This document shows positions 43,906-54,455 of a stretch of 64,000 nucleotides of DNA, piece after piece; positions within the stretch are counted from its first letter, which is position 1; each line of letters opens with the position of its first letter. The notes under the pieces were generated by a model, which was given only the letters and a program-made list of their open reading frames with translations, searched no databases and was not told the origin of the DNA. The position numbers and the translations under genes are program-made. Source of the DNA: Sepiola atlantica (Eukaryota; Mollusca; Cephalopoda; Sepiida; Sepiolidae); NCBI GenBank assembly GCA_963556195.1, contig OY744537.1:22293876-22357875 (forward strand), given 5' to 3'.

Positions 43906-45984
43906 AAATGTTGATGTATCTTGACAAAAAAAGTATTATTTTAAAAGTCTAAAATTCAAGACAAGGAAAATATTATTATGAGTCCATAAGTCTGGATGAG
44001 GAAAATATTATGATCGTACGCACACAAGTTAGAGTGTTGAGTGAGCGTAAGCTTTGTATTATTTGGAAGTAAGTAAATCCATGACTGACAAGGTGTCATT
44101 ATATTTAGGAGTGAATTCATGTGAAGAGATGCTGCCAGCTTTAGAAGTTAAGTCCATATGCCGAAGCGCCAGTAGCTGGGATCTAAGACGGGTTTCGTTT
44201 GCGCGTCAAGAAGATGTGTGGTAGTGCTCAGAGTGACAAAAATTTATTAGGCAACTTAGTCTTCTTGCTGTCTCACCCTCTTTGGAAAGCATGTATGTGG
44301 CTGTTTATCTAGATTTTATGAACAGGTGCCCGGCTCATGCAGAGATCGTTTCTGATTGGCTAAAGTTTGATATAAGCAACCTATTTAGATTGTGTATTTT
44401 GATCCAATCATTTAAGTCAAGCAAATATCGAAATAATTTAGACATCACTTCTCTGTGGTTGTTGTTGTTGTTATTGCTAGGACATAGGTCCTGCAATAAC
44501 TTCCGTTGGATAAATTTGCATCTGAAAATCGAAAATATTTCATCGAATAAAAAGAAAAGTTTATGCATCATCTTTTTTGGATATGTACGTTGATGACGTT
44601 TTTTTTTTTCGTTAATTCAAATTTGTGTGTCGTCGGCCGACAAAATATGGAAAGGAGTCAATGTTGACTGTATTCAAATTTATATTCTTTGAATGGTCGC
44701 AGAAAATATCTTAAAATTTGAATTGTAATTTTAGTTTGTCCAGTTGACGTGTCTCATAGCTGATCGTCTTGGTGACGAGTTTTCCTTTAAAATTGTCTCG
44801 TTGACAATATGTTGCAAATTCGAATTGTCTTCACTGAAGAGTTTTTATCTGCTCCAAGTCCTGTGCTAAAAGCGACAACTTGGACGGTCATTGGTTTGTT
44901 GGAGTCAAAATAGAGTTACTTCCTTGCTGATAAGGATCTTGACTCGTTAGAAAGGCTTCTCATGGTTCTTCGTCCATGTATATTCATTGTCCTTTTTAGG
45001 GTGTTGCAAAGGTGTACAGAATTCTGAGACAGTAAAGGTATGATAGGGTCAATGTAAACCATCATTCCAAGGACATGTTGTTTACTGTCAAGTAATATTT
45101 AACGATCACATGGCTTCTAGGTTGATAACATATGTGACAACATAAAACGTGCTCAACCAGGTAGGATTCCAGACTGTTGCATTATGGAGGCCCACTTGAG
45201 CCACCTAACACCTGGTCAAGCCGGCAAGACCAGATTTGAATGTCATAGGGATCACAGTTGAAAAATGATATGTATGAGAATGCGTGGGATTAGAAGTGGG
45301 GGAAACCTTGTTACTGCATACCATGCTGAGTTTTTTTAATTAGGAATTTTAACAAGTTGGTTAGGCGAGAGAGTTCTTAAAGAACAGACGACTAAATGTA
45401 GATCTAAAAAGTCGAGTAACTGAGCTCCCCTTCCTCTCTCTCTCTCTCTCTCTCTGCCCGAAGCATGTACCCTAAAGTAATCTATTTTGAGTACAAATAC
45501 CTTTATGTTTAATCATTGGCAATAAGAATGATCCGGCCCATAGACAGAAGAATATCCACTAGACAGTATCCGATTAGCAAATTAGAACAACCGGCCACAA
45601 GAAGTGTTCATATCTTCAAGTAAGTCTTCACATTATCTCTGAAGTGCAAGGCAAATGCACTGCCATTGTGGACGTTACAGAGTAATGAGAATCACACACA
45701 AAAACCCACTCTTAATTTACATGTATTTCACAGTCTAACTCTAAACATGGGAACAAATAATCGAGCCTACAACTATCAGTAAGATGTTTCAAACTAGTCA
45801 ATAAATGAAAATTATTTCGATACACGCGACAGTTAGTATAAGACATTTTACCATTCATTTTTTCCTTTCATAACATTCATATTAATCCCTATATTCAACA
45901 TTAGATGAGGAAACCTACCAATTTTCACGAGTTTAGGCAAAACCAGCGACACATACTTCTGACCCCCTCCATCTGCTGGGAGAC
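43906..45984. other. Non-coding stretch
   Basis: About 2 kb with only short open frames, a (CT)n tract at about 45434-45457 and no recognised gene or element. Confidence 0.45.
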
Positions 45985-46258
45985 CTTCACTGTAGAGGTC
46001 CCTAGATGCTGAAAAGATTTCTACTTTAATAACTTCTTTCTTCAGACGGCTTGCCTTTGGAATTCCCTCCCTGATCCCTATTTTTCTGGCTGTACCAAGA
46101 TGCAGAAATTTAAATGTAATGTGAATAAACATCTTGCTGCTCAACTCCCCAGTTATGTTACCCCCCACCCCCCTCGCCCCATAAACTGGCCCTTATCACA
46201 GTAGCCCCTAACACCCCCATGACAATATGCCTTGTTTGGGGTGAAGACAAGTAAAAAA
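45985..46258 (+). mobile_element. LINE 3' end without the SINE (empty site)
   Basis: It matches the LINE ends at 8330-8990 and 18725-20567: TAGAGGTCCCTAGATGCTG, then TTCTACTTTAATAACTTCTT uninterrupted where those copies carry the U2-headed SINE, then TTGGAATTCCCTCCCTGATC and GCCTTGTTTGGGGTGAAG with a short poly(A). It shows the unoccupied form of the insertion site. Confidence 0.75.
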
Positions 46259-46277
46259 AAATGTTTTAGAAATTTTG

Positions 46278-47165
46278 GATGAGGATTAATAATTTGTATT
46301 ATTTGGATTATTCAGACTATTGTTCTCATCTTGGATGTTATTCTCACAACGTTTCGGCCGATGTAACCTCCGACCTTCTTCAGGTGCTTCTTTTACCTAT
46401 TTGATATTATGTTATGAATTTTTTAGATGAGGATTAATATTTTGTATTATTTGGATTATTCAGATTACTGTTCTCATCTTGGATGTTATTCTCACAACGT
46501 TTCGGCCGATGTAACCTCCGACCTTCTTCAGGTGCTTCTTTTACCTATTTGATATTATGTTATGAATTTTTTAGATGAGGATTAATAATTTGTATTATTT
46601 GGATTATTCAGATTATTGTTCTCATCTTGGATGTTATTCTCACAACGTTTCGGCCGATGTAACCTCCGACCTTCTTCAGGTGCTTCTTTTACCTATTTGA
46701 TATTATGTTATGAATTTTTTAGATGAGGATTAATATTTTGTATTATTTGGATTATTCAGATTACTGTTCTCATCTTGGATGTTATTCTCACAACGTTTCG
46801 GCCGATGTAACCTCCGACCTTCTTCAGGTGCTTCTTTTACCTACTTGATATTATGTTATGAATTTTTTAGATGAGGATTAATAATTTGTATTATTTGGAT
46901 TATTCAGATTATTGTTCTCATCTTGGATGTTATTCTCACAACGTTTCGGCCGATGTAACCTCCGACCTTCTTCAGGTGCTTCTTTTACCTATTTGATATT
47001 ATGTTATGAATTTTTTAGATGAGGATTAATAATTTGTATTATTTGGATTATTCAGACTATTGTTCTCATCTTGGATGTTATTCTCACAACGTTTCGGCCG
47101 ATGTAACCTCCGACCTTCTTCAGGTGCTTCTTTTACCTATTTGATATTATGTTATGAATTTTTTA
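46278..47165. repeat. 148-bp tandem repeat, six full units
   Basis: Units start at 46278, 46426, 46574, 46722, 46870 and 47018, each exactly 148 bp, and a seventh start at 47166 runs into a complete SINE tail. Units differ by only a few bases (AATATTTTG versus AATAATTTG; CAGATTACTG/CAGATTATTG/CAGACTATTG). Each holds the minus-strand CTGAAGA-GGTCG...CGGCC-GAAACGTT hairpin motif. The array has clearly grown from the 3' tail of the adjacent SINE. Confidence 0.95.
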
Positions 47166-47520
47166 GATGAGGATTAATAATTTGTATTATTTGGATTATT
47201 CAGATTACTGTTCTCATCTTGGATGTTATTCTCACAACGTTTCGGTCAATGTGACCTCTGACCTTCATCAGGTGCATCTTGTCGAACTCGGGAATCTTTC
47301 TGTCGAGCTTGGGAATCTGTTGAGAATATCGAACAGAACTCTTCATTTAATCCACGGAGGTTGCTTGTTCTCGTTCCGTCAGTCACGACCAGGCTTAAGT
47401 AATTTTGTAATTGTATCCTTAGTATCGTCCGTACTGAGGATTGAACCTTCAACCTCCAGAAGACTAGCTCTTAGAACTGACTACCACTTAGCACTTATAT
47501 CCGTTGCGCCACAAGTCGTT
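47166..47520 (-). mobile_element. tRNA-like-headed SINE (source of the 148-bp array)
   Basis: On the minus strand the head starts about 47515 with a perfect A box TGGCGCAACGG (47501-47511) and a perfect B box GGTTCAATCC (47438-47447), so an RNA polymerase III promoter is likely. A body with TCGTGACTGACGGAACGAGA follows, then the tail CACCTGATGA-AGGTCAGAGGTCACATTGACC-GAAACGTTGTGAG. The tail variant has changed both strands of the hairpin stem compared with the array units. Confidence 0.75.
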
Positions 47521-47975
47521 TTTAATTCAGTATCTGTTGTTTTGATTTTTTTTTAAAATAATGTTTACGAACATGAGTTTACCTTTAATAAAAAACGACC
47601 AATTTTTTGTGTCTATGACTTTCTGGTTACAGTGGTATTACTTATCCAAACAAACTAAAGTTTGGCAATTCTACAATTGCCAACAATAATGTGCTTAAAA
47701 ACTAGCCAACACGAACACATCATTACATATCACATTTTTTAAAAGCACGCTAGCTGAAGGCACGGTGCCACAAACAAAATCTACAAGGTGTGGGTGCGTG
47801 TGGCAGGCTACTTGCATATTTGGCCCATATATAACAGAGTGTAGAATAATTGAAAACATATTTTAACAAGTAAACAATTTATTGGAGTAAATAATAAAAG
47901 TTATAAAATATAACTATCACGAAACAATAATAATAACGACTATATTGTTCAACGTTGTTATTATCTTATTTTATA
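47521..47975. other. Unassigned stretch
   Basis: AT-rich, no recognised feature. Confidence 0.4.
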
Positions 47976-47984
47976 CCAATGGGT

Positions 47985-48240
47985 CACCATTTATTAAGGA
48001 CAAAAGCCACTTGAGGATATGGGTTAATGAGATAGAGTGATTGTCAGCTGAAAAATGAGAGGATTGGGGATGATCAACGAAATGAATTTAGTTTGATTAC
48101 TCTTCGGGACGGTTTATGACAGGAATCTGTTGACATTGGATTTGAAGATAACCATGTTGTAATCTGCAGGGGAGCAGTCCCGCAGCAATGTGTTCTATAG
48201 ACGGAAAGCCCTTGCGAACAAACTCTGTTCATGGTGATGA
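47985..48240 (-). mobile_element. Non-LTR retrotransposon C-terminus, minus strand, copy C
   Basis: The minus strand gives HEQSLFARAFRL, then NTLLRDCSPADYNMVIFKSN and VNRFLS, followed by a stop: the same ORF2 ending as at 10205-10645 and 11870-12240. A (GAT)n run abuts it at 48236-48250. Confidence 0.7.
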
Positions 48241-48600
48241 TGATGATGAATTATAACAAACTGTCCCCCTACCCGGCGTTGCACGGGAGTTTGTTTTTTT
48301 TAACTTTCAATTTTTGTTTCGTTAATTGCTTCCCACGTCTTTTTGTACTTTCTCTTAATTAATTCCGTGTAAAAAAATATTTACTGTTTTTGGAAATATA
48401 ATTCGATGAAAGCAAATGCTAATACAAAAACAATAAAATCGATCGGACATCTTAAGAAGAGTTGATATTTAAATCGCATAAATACTTTCGATTTATGAAT
48501 AATTAATAGGATTTTTAAAAATTCGTTTTAGTTTTCCCCCTTTTTTTGTTGTTTCCAATAAATATTCGATTGGTAGTAAATTATTTATCCGACATAGCGA
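48241..48600. other. Stretch starting with a CCCGGCGTTGCACGGG palindrome
   Basis: The GC-rich CTACCCGGCGTTGCACGGGA (about 48271-48290) stands out in AT-rich surroundings. Imperfect CCCGG..CGGG palindromes of this kind often mark transposon ends. The rest is AT-rich and unassigned. Confidence 0.35.
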
Positions 48601-48610
48601 TGTTTAATGT

Positions 48611-48700
48611 GTCCGGTGGTTAAGTGGATAACGACACGGACTGAAGAATCTAGTCGGTTCCACAGTACCACTTTCACTTCTCAACCTTCTCCTGGTCCTT
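48611..48700 (+). repeat. tRNA-like SINE head, plus strand
   Basis: GTCCGGTGGTTAAGTGGATA-ACGACACGGACTGA has a perfect A box (TGGTTAAGTGG); a weak B box follows (GGTTCCACAG). The first 30 bases match the minus-strand head at 37346-37445. A SINE relic, not a tRNA gene, because the acceptor and T arms do not pair. Confidence 0.5.
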
Positions 48701-49264
48701 CCCGTAAGTACCCGATGCCGTTCCAGAAAGATTTCTAACTCGAAAAACATCGGGGGAACTAATGCCAACACCAGAATCATCTGATTCACACGAAAGAAGA
48801 AGAAGAATTTGTCCGTGTGAAATGCGACTGTTATTTTAAAACCATTAAATTGTCAATTCAAAAGTAATTTCTGGCTAGAATTAAAATTTATATACCAAAG
48901 TCGAGTATTTGTGCTCTTAAACCAAACATAATTCGAATGTGATTTTGAAACCTGAAATTTAGAGTTAATAAACTGAAATGAAATGGTTTTTGTTCACTAC
49001 TCAGGGTTGAAAGAATGCTCTACCACTGAGTTCAAACGGGACGCCGAATTATTCTTTGTGTTCTTTTCATCAACAACAGTCCAACACGCATGTGAACGAC
49101 ACTGTCGAGCAAAAAAAAAAAAAAATTCTTTTTATTCCGCCTTTTTGGGCGTCAACAGTGCCTATTTTGAATAATCCGACACACGCCTCGTAATATCATG
49201 GGCCCGGGTTCGCGCTCGTGTGTCGGTTCCTTGCAACGTCGTCACCACACAAACACAGCTCGCT
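48701..49264. other. Unassigned stretch
   Basis: No recognised gene or element. Confidence 0.4.
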
Positions 49265-50524
49265 ACTCGCTGCCTCTTTGATTTCTCTTGGCCTTTTGGC
49301 TAAGATCAAAGTATAGTATCTGTTCCGATGGATACTGTATGGCCGAGGTGGAAGTCTTTGTTTAATGGCGGGAGATTCAAAAGAAGAACAAAAGGGTTTT
49401 GGATTTTAACCACAGTCGCGAAGGATGCCGCAAATGGTTTTGCGATTATGAATCCCCCAACCATAGGTAGTGTAATAGATGCCTTTATAACTGCATGTTA
49501 TCACACCGTTAGGCTTCCACCATCGGACCACGTGGGGATTAAATAAAACAGTTTAAGACAACCAAGAGAAAGGAAGAAAATATTATTTAAACTTACCTTA
49601 AAGAAAACGAAGGAATGATGAAGCTATATACATATACGAATAGGCCTTTTATAATGGTTAATAAAAAAGGAAAGGAATAACATTTTTATTAACAAAACAA
49701 TTTATTTAACATTTGAAACATTTTGAAGAGTTCTTAGGTTCGTACTTGTAAGTGTATATATGCGAGCATGTGAATGTCTTTTGTGTGCCTAATTTGTAAT
49801 TGATCATGTGTGAAGAAATGTTCGTCAAATTGAAAGATTGTGAAGAAATGTTTATCAAATTGAAAGATTGTGAATAGAAAGATTACCTTTTTCTCCCCCC
49901 CCCCTTTCTCGGCCGAGGCCGCCGGTGGGGGTGGGGGGTTTGTCGACGAGAGTTCTTTGTGTGCGTCCGCCCAGAACGCTGAAGGCAAAAAGAGGAAGAG
50001 GAAGAGACTTGTCCCCTCTTTTATATATTTAAGATCACGTGCGGCCGAGCTGACCTGTCGGCCGCCCATTGGTCAGAAACCTCCGGCCAACGTGATTAGG
50101 CGAGATTTCGCGAGTTTCACCACCAGAGGCAAAGAAGGGTTAAACGAAGATAAGAAAGAAAGAAAGAAAGAGAGAGAGTAAGAGAGAGTACCTTAATTGT
50201 GGTGTTCACCACAACTGCACCCCATAGACTGGTATTGTCTTGGCCTTCGAGGCTTGATTTACGCCGGTCTATGGGTCTGTCCTGTGCAGTTTTAGGAGGT
50301 CCACCCTCCCAGGCTTCGCCTCCCCTCTTTGGGGAGGAGTAAGTTTATTGCTTACTGCCTGAGGCGCCCCTACCGGGGAATGCCGACGGGGCTGCCCAGG
50401 CAATTTTTAAACCCCACTTTCCCGACCCGACCTTGGGTCACATCTTACTTGTGGGAGTAGGATAAAAACTGGCCTTGTGCCTAACTCCTGGAGAGGAGTA
50501 AATCAATACTCGCTGCCTCTTTGA
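49265..50524 (+). mobile_element. U2 snRNA-headed SINE, copy 4, split by a solo LTR
   Basis: The SINE is flanked by an exact 17-bp duplication ACTCGCTGCCTCTTTGA (49265-49281 and 50508-50524). The head (49282-49337) reads TTGGCCTTTTGGCTAAGATC-AAAGTATAGTATCTGTTC and GATGGATACTG. The body resumes at 50218 with CACCCCATAGACTGG and runs to GGAGTAAATCAA. Between them lies 876 bp of foreign DNA bounded by ACTG on both sides. Short subfamily. Confidence 0.9.
49338..50213 (-). mobile_element. Candidate solo LTR inserted in the SINE
   Basis: It splits the SINE exactly, with a 4-bp duplication ACTG (49334-49337 and 50214-50217; CAGT on the minus strand). Read on the minus strand it begins TGTGGTGAACACCACA and ends CCTCGGCCATA, so TGTGG/CCATA act as short imperfect inverted ends. 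It contains a CCAAT box (50068-50072) and TATATAAAAG (50018-50027) in that sense, then a G-rich leader and a possible splice donor (GG|GTAATC near 49888). No ORF. This is the structure expected of a solo LTR. Another kind of insertion with a 4-bp duplication is possible. Confidence 0.6.
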
Positions 50525-51285
50525 CCGATGAATCGCAGCTGTCTCATCGTCATCAGTCGGGGGGGGGAGGGGGTCTCCCTTTCAACCTCGCTACAAAACC
50601 TTTAACAGCGACTGAAGTATTAGTCTTACTAAAGTTTAGACAAAAGCGATATAAACAGTTTGTTGTCGTCGTATGTGTCTCCCTCTCTCTTTTTTTTTTC
50701 TCTATCTCTTTTCTCCCAAAGATAACAGATCCGCACTGAATATTTATTTGTATAATTATAGTTCAAATTTAATTTTATTTCTTTTATTGAATAGCAATTA
50801 TTATATCATTAATTAAAACTAAATAAAACAATGTAAATTTGTTACCATGTTAGAATTATTCATTTTTTTAAATTGATATTTACTACGTTTAATTAAAAAA
50901 GTTCCATCTTTTGGAAGCGTAAAAGTGGGATTGATTTTTCTGAAGGGGAAAACATCTCCTACTTCCTCTTTGTGTCAGTACGAAAAAAAAATGAAATCTA
51001 GAACCGAATTTAATATTTATTAATCGAAATTTTTTCAAAATACATTTTTGTTACTATAAAAACAAAGTCGGATTTACTGGCGAAACATAAATGTTAATCT
51101 CTACTTCATTTAAGAGTCTTTGACTGTATTCATGTTACAGTATAGTGGGGTGTTCTTCGATCCCCACGGTTATCCGGGCGGCGGCAGCTCAGCATGTAAA
51201 CAGCTTTTCATCGGAAGAAGATATGTAGCAGTAATTTATTTCATCTTCCTCCCTCATTGGAGACGTTTTATTTTCTAATAATTGT
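50525..51285. other. Unassigned stretch
   Basis: Short G-run (50560-50573) and AT-rich DNA. No gene seen. Confidence 0.4.
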
Positions 51286-51289
51286 CGTA

Positions 51290-51424
51290 AATAAAAAAAA
51301 AAAGAACAGCACATTCACTTGGGTTTCGACAATCCCTTAGGGGTTTAATTTTTTTCTTGACAGTATATATGTATGCACATAAAAAAAGTTCCAACTATTC
51401 TCGATCAGCTATCTCCAAACTCCT

Positions 51425-51462
<38 letters not shown>

Positions 51463-51665
51463 ATTCAGTGAAACGAGAAAGATCTGAACTTCCGATTCGC
51501 CATGTTACACTACCGGCTTCTTGTCTGTGACGGAACTGCCGAGACACATAGCTCTCACTCGACTTCTAATGGAAAATTCCGCTCTATTTAATTCTAACCT
51601 TATCATGTAAATTTTCCATTCTAATCGTATGTTTACACACCCGCATTTAAATAGTATTACACTCC
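51290..51665. repeat. Interspersed repeat, copy A (partner at 54110-54455)
   Basis: Ordered matches with 54110-54455: GAACARCACA..TTCA-TTGGGTTT, TAGACAGTAYAYATATA-type text, GATTCAGTGAAA, CTTCYTGTCTGTGACG, CTTCTAATGGAAAAT and TTCCATTCTAA. A (CT)n tract (51431-51458) replaces a GCTCTCGTTCTCG stretch. The class is unknown. Confidence 0.65.
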
Positions 51666-52087
51666 CGACGAATACAAATTTATTCTACATAAATTTTTAA
51701 ACCATCTAATATTCTTTGAGAAGTGACTCGAGATCTCAGCAAATCTACCATGAAATGACCAAAAGTGACTACCCAGTACAACCGCACACAAATGACTGGT
51801 GTTCTTACTGCACCTCCACGTCACATAAAAATTTTTTTTTTAATCCAAAATAACTTCCTTTCGTTTTATATTGACCTAAATTTTATTACGGCATTTTCCT
51901 AGTTCACCCCTTCTTTCAAGATCTTCATAACGTGTGAATGGCGCTCTATACTTTTTTTACAGATATATTTGAAACCCCCTCTCAATTATCAACAAATTAA
52001 CGCAAAACGAATACACCTGCCGTAAAATAAATGAATGAGTTTACGCAACACCCAAAAAGTACATATATATTATTAAATTCAACTCAG

Positions 52088-52090
<3 letters not shown>
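51666..52090. other. Unassigned stretch
   Basis: No recognised feature. Confidence 0.4.

Positions 52091-52168
<78 letters not shown>
52091..52168. repeat. (TA)n tract
   Basis: 78 bp of pure TA repeats. Confidence 0.95.
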
Positions 52169-52170
<2 letters not shown>

Positions 52171-52274
52171 TACGTACATAAAAGCAATCCTTGGACACGT
52201 GTTTATGGTCCACAGCCGTCATCAGCATGGCTAACTTAGACAAAAATCGAACCTTCGATATTGATATCTATAGT

Positions 52275-52800
52275 CTGTAGCAGTTACCTCCTCCTTTCAA
52301 AACCTAACTACACCGGTTTGCCGGTAGGTGTCGCTTTTTCACCGACAGGTGGCACTGTAAAGCGACACCAGAGTTATCTGCCCTTCTGACTATAAAAACC
52401 GTGTGCAAAACGGAAATTCTCTCTCTTTCTCACCGACCAGCCTCGGCAGGCAGACGCTGACACTAGCGTTTCGTCTCACGCTTTTCTCTTCAACTAGTCT
52501 CGGCAAAACAACAACCAACACACTTTTCTTCCGTCAACACGTGGGCAAACAACGGTAAGAGTTCTCAACTCGTTTTCTTTGTGTTACGGCTTTCAAAGAC
52601 TTTTCCTACGCCGGATTCATTTCTTCTTATACCTTTTTCAAGAACTGTTTTTCCATCGACACACATGCATACATCACACACTTCATCATTCCACGTACAC
52701 ACACGTTCAATAAACCTTATTTGAACTACTTCATCTTGTTTGTTTATTATTACTCTGTCCTTTGCATGCAACACTGCTTGATTTACTGAACACGTTTATA
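52275..52800 (+). promoter_or_regulatory. LTR-like promoter module with hairpin, TATA box and poly(A) signal
   Basis: A TGTAGCAGTTACCTCC start (52275) resembles the TGTAGTAGTTACATGA start of the candidate LTRs near 39.9 kb. At 52327-52337/52359-52369 there is a perfect 11-bp inverted repeat GGTGTCGCTTT. TATAAAAA lies at 52391-52398, a splice-donor-like GGTAAGA at 52554-52560 and AATAAA near 52709. Promoter, leader and poly(A) signal within 500 bp suggest an LTR. A host-gene promoter cannot be excluded, but no coding exon follows. Confidence 0.4.
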
Positions 52801-52872
52801 ATCGGGGGAACACGACCCTCGATCCGAACAAGTCTGGTGTTTTACCCCCAGACTATGACGCCTTGCCTGGAA

Positions 52873-52972
<100 letters not shown>

Positions 52973-53017
52973 TTACAACTTAATGTAAAAATAAGTTATC
53001 GTGACACTAATATTTAT

Positions 53018-53588
53018 GGTTAAAGAGAAAAAGTCTATTCGATGACGACTTCTGGTTTTGAAATCTAGAAATTGACAAGCGGTGTTTATCAAAAATTAGT
53101 AACTTCAGAATTTTATACCGCTTAGATTTTGGCGGAACTTTTATTTCACTCGTTTGTAAACATTTCGCTAAAAGAGTTAACCAAATTTCTTTTCCCACTA
53201 ACCCTCCATATGTCCGAGTGGCAAGGTCGTAAAACCACACGTAATCGCTTAAAAAAATAGAACGCTCCACCATAGCAAACAGTTGGATTTGATTATTTAT
53301 AATAAAAACATTCCAATTATATAAAAAAAAAAGTTTGATTTGATTATTTGTAATAAACAAAAACAACAATAAAAATTTCCAATTATAAAAAACAGTTTGA
53401 TTTTCTTATGTGTTAATAATTAAAAGAAATGGTGAGAACGATCTATTAATGGCTCCATCCTCTCCAATAAAAATATCCTACCTAAAATATAAAAAATAAT
53501 GGGTAACTGTTTTTGATAAAAAAAACGCTTGTCAAGTTCTGATTACAAAACCGGACACCGTCATCAAGTAGACTTTTTCTCCTTAACC
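53018..53588. mobile_element. Non-autonomous DNA transposon with about 70-bp inverted ends
   Basis: Left end GGTTAAAGAGAAAAAGTCTA... (53018-53090) and right end ...TAGACTTTTTCTCCTTAACC (to 53588) are inverted repeats of roughly 75-80% identity over about 70 bp. An exact 8-bp target duplication ATATTTAT flanks it (53010-53017 and 53589-53596). No transposase. The 8-bp duplication would suit hAT, P-like or Merlin-like elements; GG ends lean towards the last, weakly. Confidence 0.75.
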
Positions 53589-53751
53589 ATATTTATAAAC
53601 CCGTCAGTCATTTGTCTTACAATCTATACCCTGGAGTATGGAAAGTACTTGCATTTGATATGAGCACTAAATGCCTTTTCTCTTCCTGTAAAGCAAATCA
53701 TAAAAGACGACATGCAACAGTAATTCATTTTCTTCTTCCTTTTTATTTATC

Positions 53752-54040
53752 TACCTCCCACAAGGTAAGATGTGACACAAGGTCGGGAAAGTGGGATTAG
53801 ATAAGCCAGCGCTCGAGAGGTGAGCATTCTGGCCATTTAAAAATTGCCTGGGCAGCCCCGTCGGCATTCCCCGGTAGAGGCGCCTCAGACAGTAAGCAAT
53901 AAATTTACTCCTCCCCAAAGAGGGGAGGTAAAGCCTGGGAGGGTGCACCTCCTAGAACTGCACAGGACCGGCAACCCCCAATAGACCGGCGTAAATCCAG
54001 ACCCAAAAGGCCCGAACAATACCGGTCTATTAGGCGGGTT
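53752..54040 (-). mobile_element. U2-family SINE, copy 5 (headless, long subfamily)
   Basis: The minus strand starts CCTAATAGACCGGTATTGTT and CCGGTCTATTGG (the body stem), then GGAGGTGCACCCTCCCAGGC, CTGAGGCGCCTCTACCGGGG and TGCCCAGGCAATTTTTAAAT, and ends CTTGTGGGAGGTAG. It has the 36-bp long-subfamily segment. The U2 head and the last 40 bp are missing. Confidence 0.8.
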
Positions 54041-54109
54041 AAAACCCCTGGTTGTCTTCCTCTCTTGTTGTGTGACGTCTTATTTTCTTTTCCTAACGGC
54101 TCTTGCAAA

Positions 54110-54455
54110 TATAAAAAAAAGAACAACACAAATTCAGTTGGGTTTGAAGAATCTATTTGTTTTTTTTTTCTAGACAGTACACATATATACAAATATAAAC
54201 CTCCATCCATCCCTAATGGAGGTGGGAGCTGTTATCCCCAAACCCAACCGCTCTCGTTCTCGCTCTCTGCCGATTCAGTGAAAAGAGACACATCTGAACA
54301 GTCACACTATCGACTTCCTGTCTGTGACGTAACTGCTGGGAAACGCAGCTCTCACACAACTTCTAATGGAAAATCCCACTCTACTTAATTCTAACGTTTA
54401 ACATGGAAATGTTCCATTCTAACCTTATTTATACACACCTGCCTCTAAATATTAT
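54110..54455. repeat. Interspersed repeat, copy B (partner at 51290-51665)
   Basis: See the partner. Here CTCTCGTTCTCGCTCTCTGC takes the place of the (CT)n tract. Confidence 0.65.

Noticed and set aside
46278..47165. Tandem array considered as a CRISPR
   Set aside because: Units are contiguous at 148 bp with no unique spacers, and the DNA is eukaryotic.
48611..48700. tRNA gene
   Set aside because: Only the A box is good; the B box is altered and the arms do not pair. The same head recurs at 37346-37445 as a repeat.
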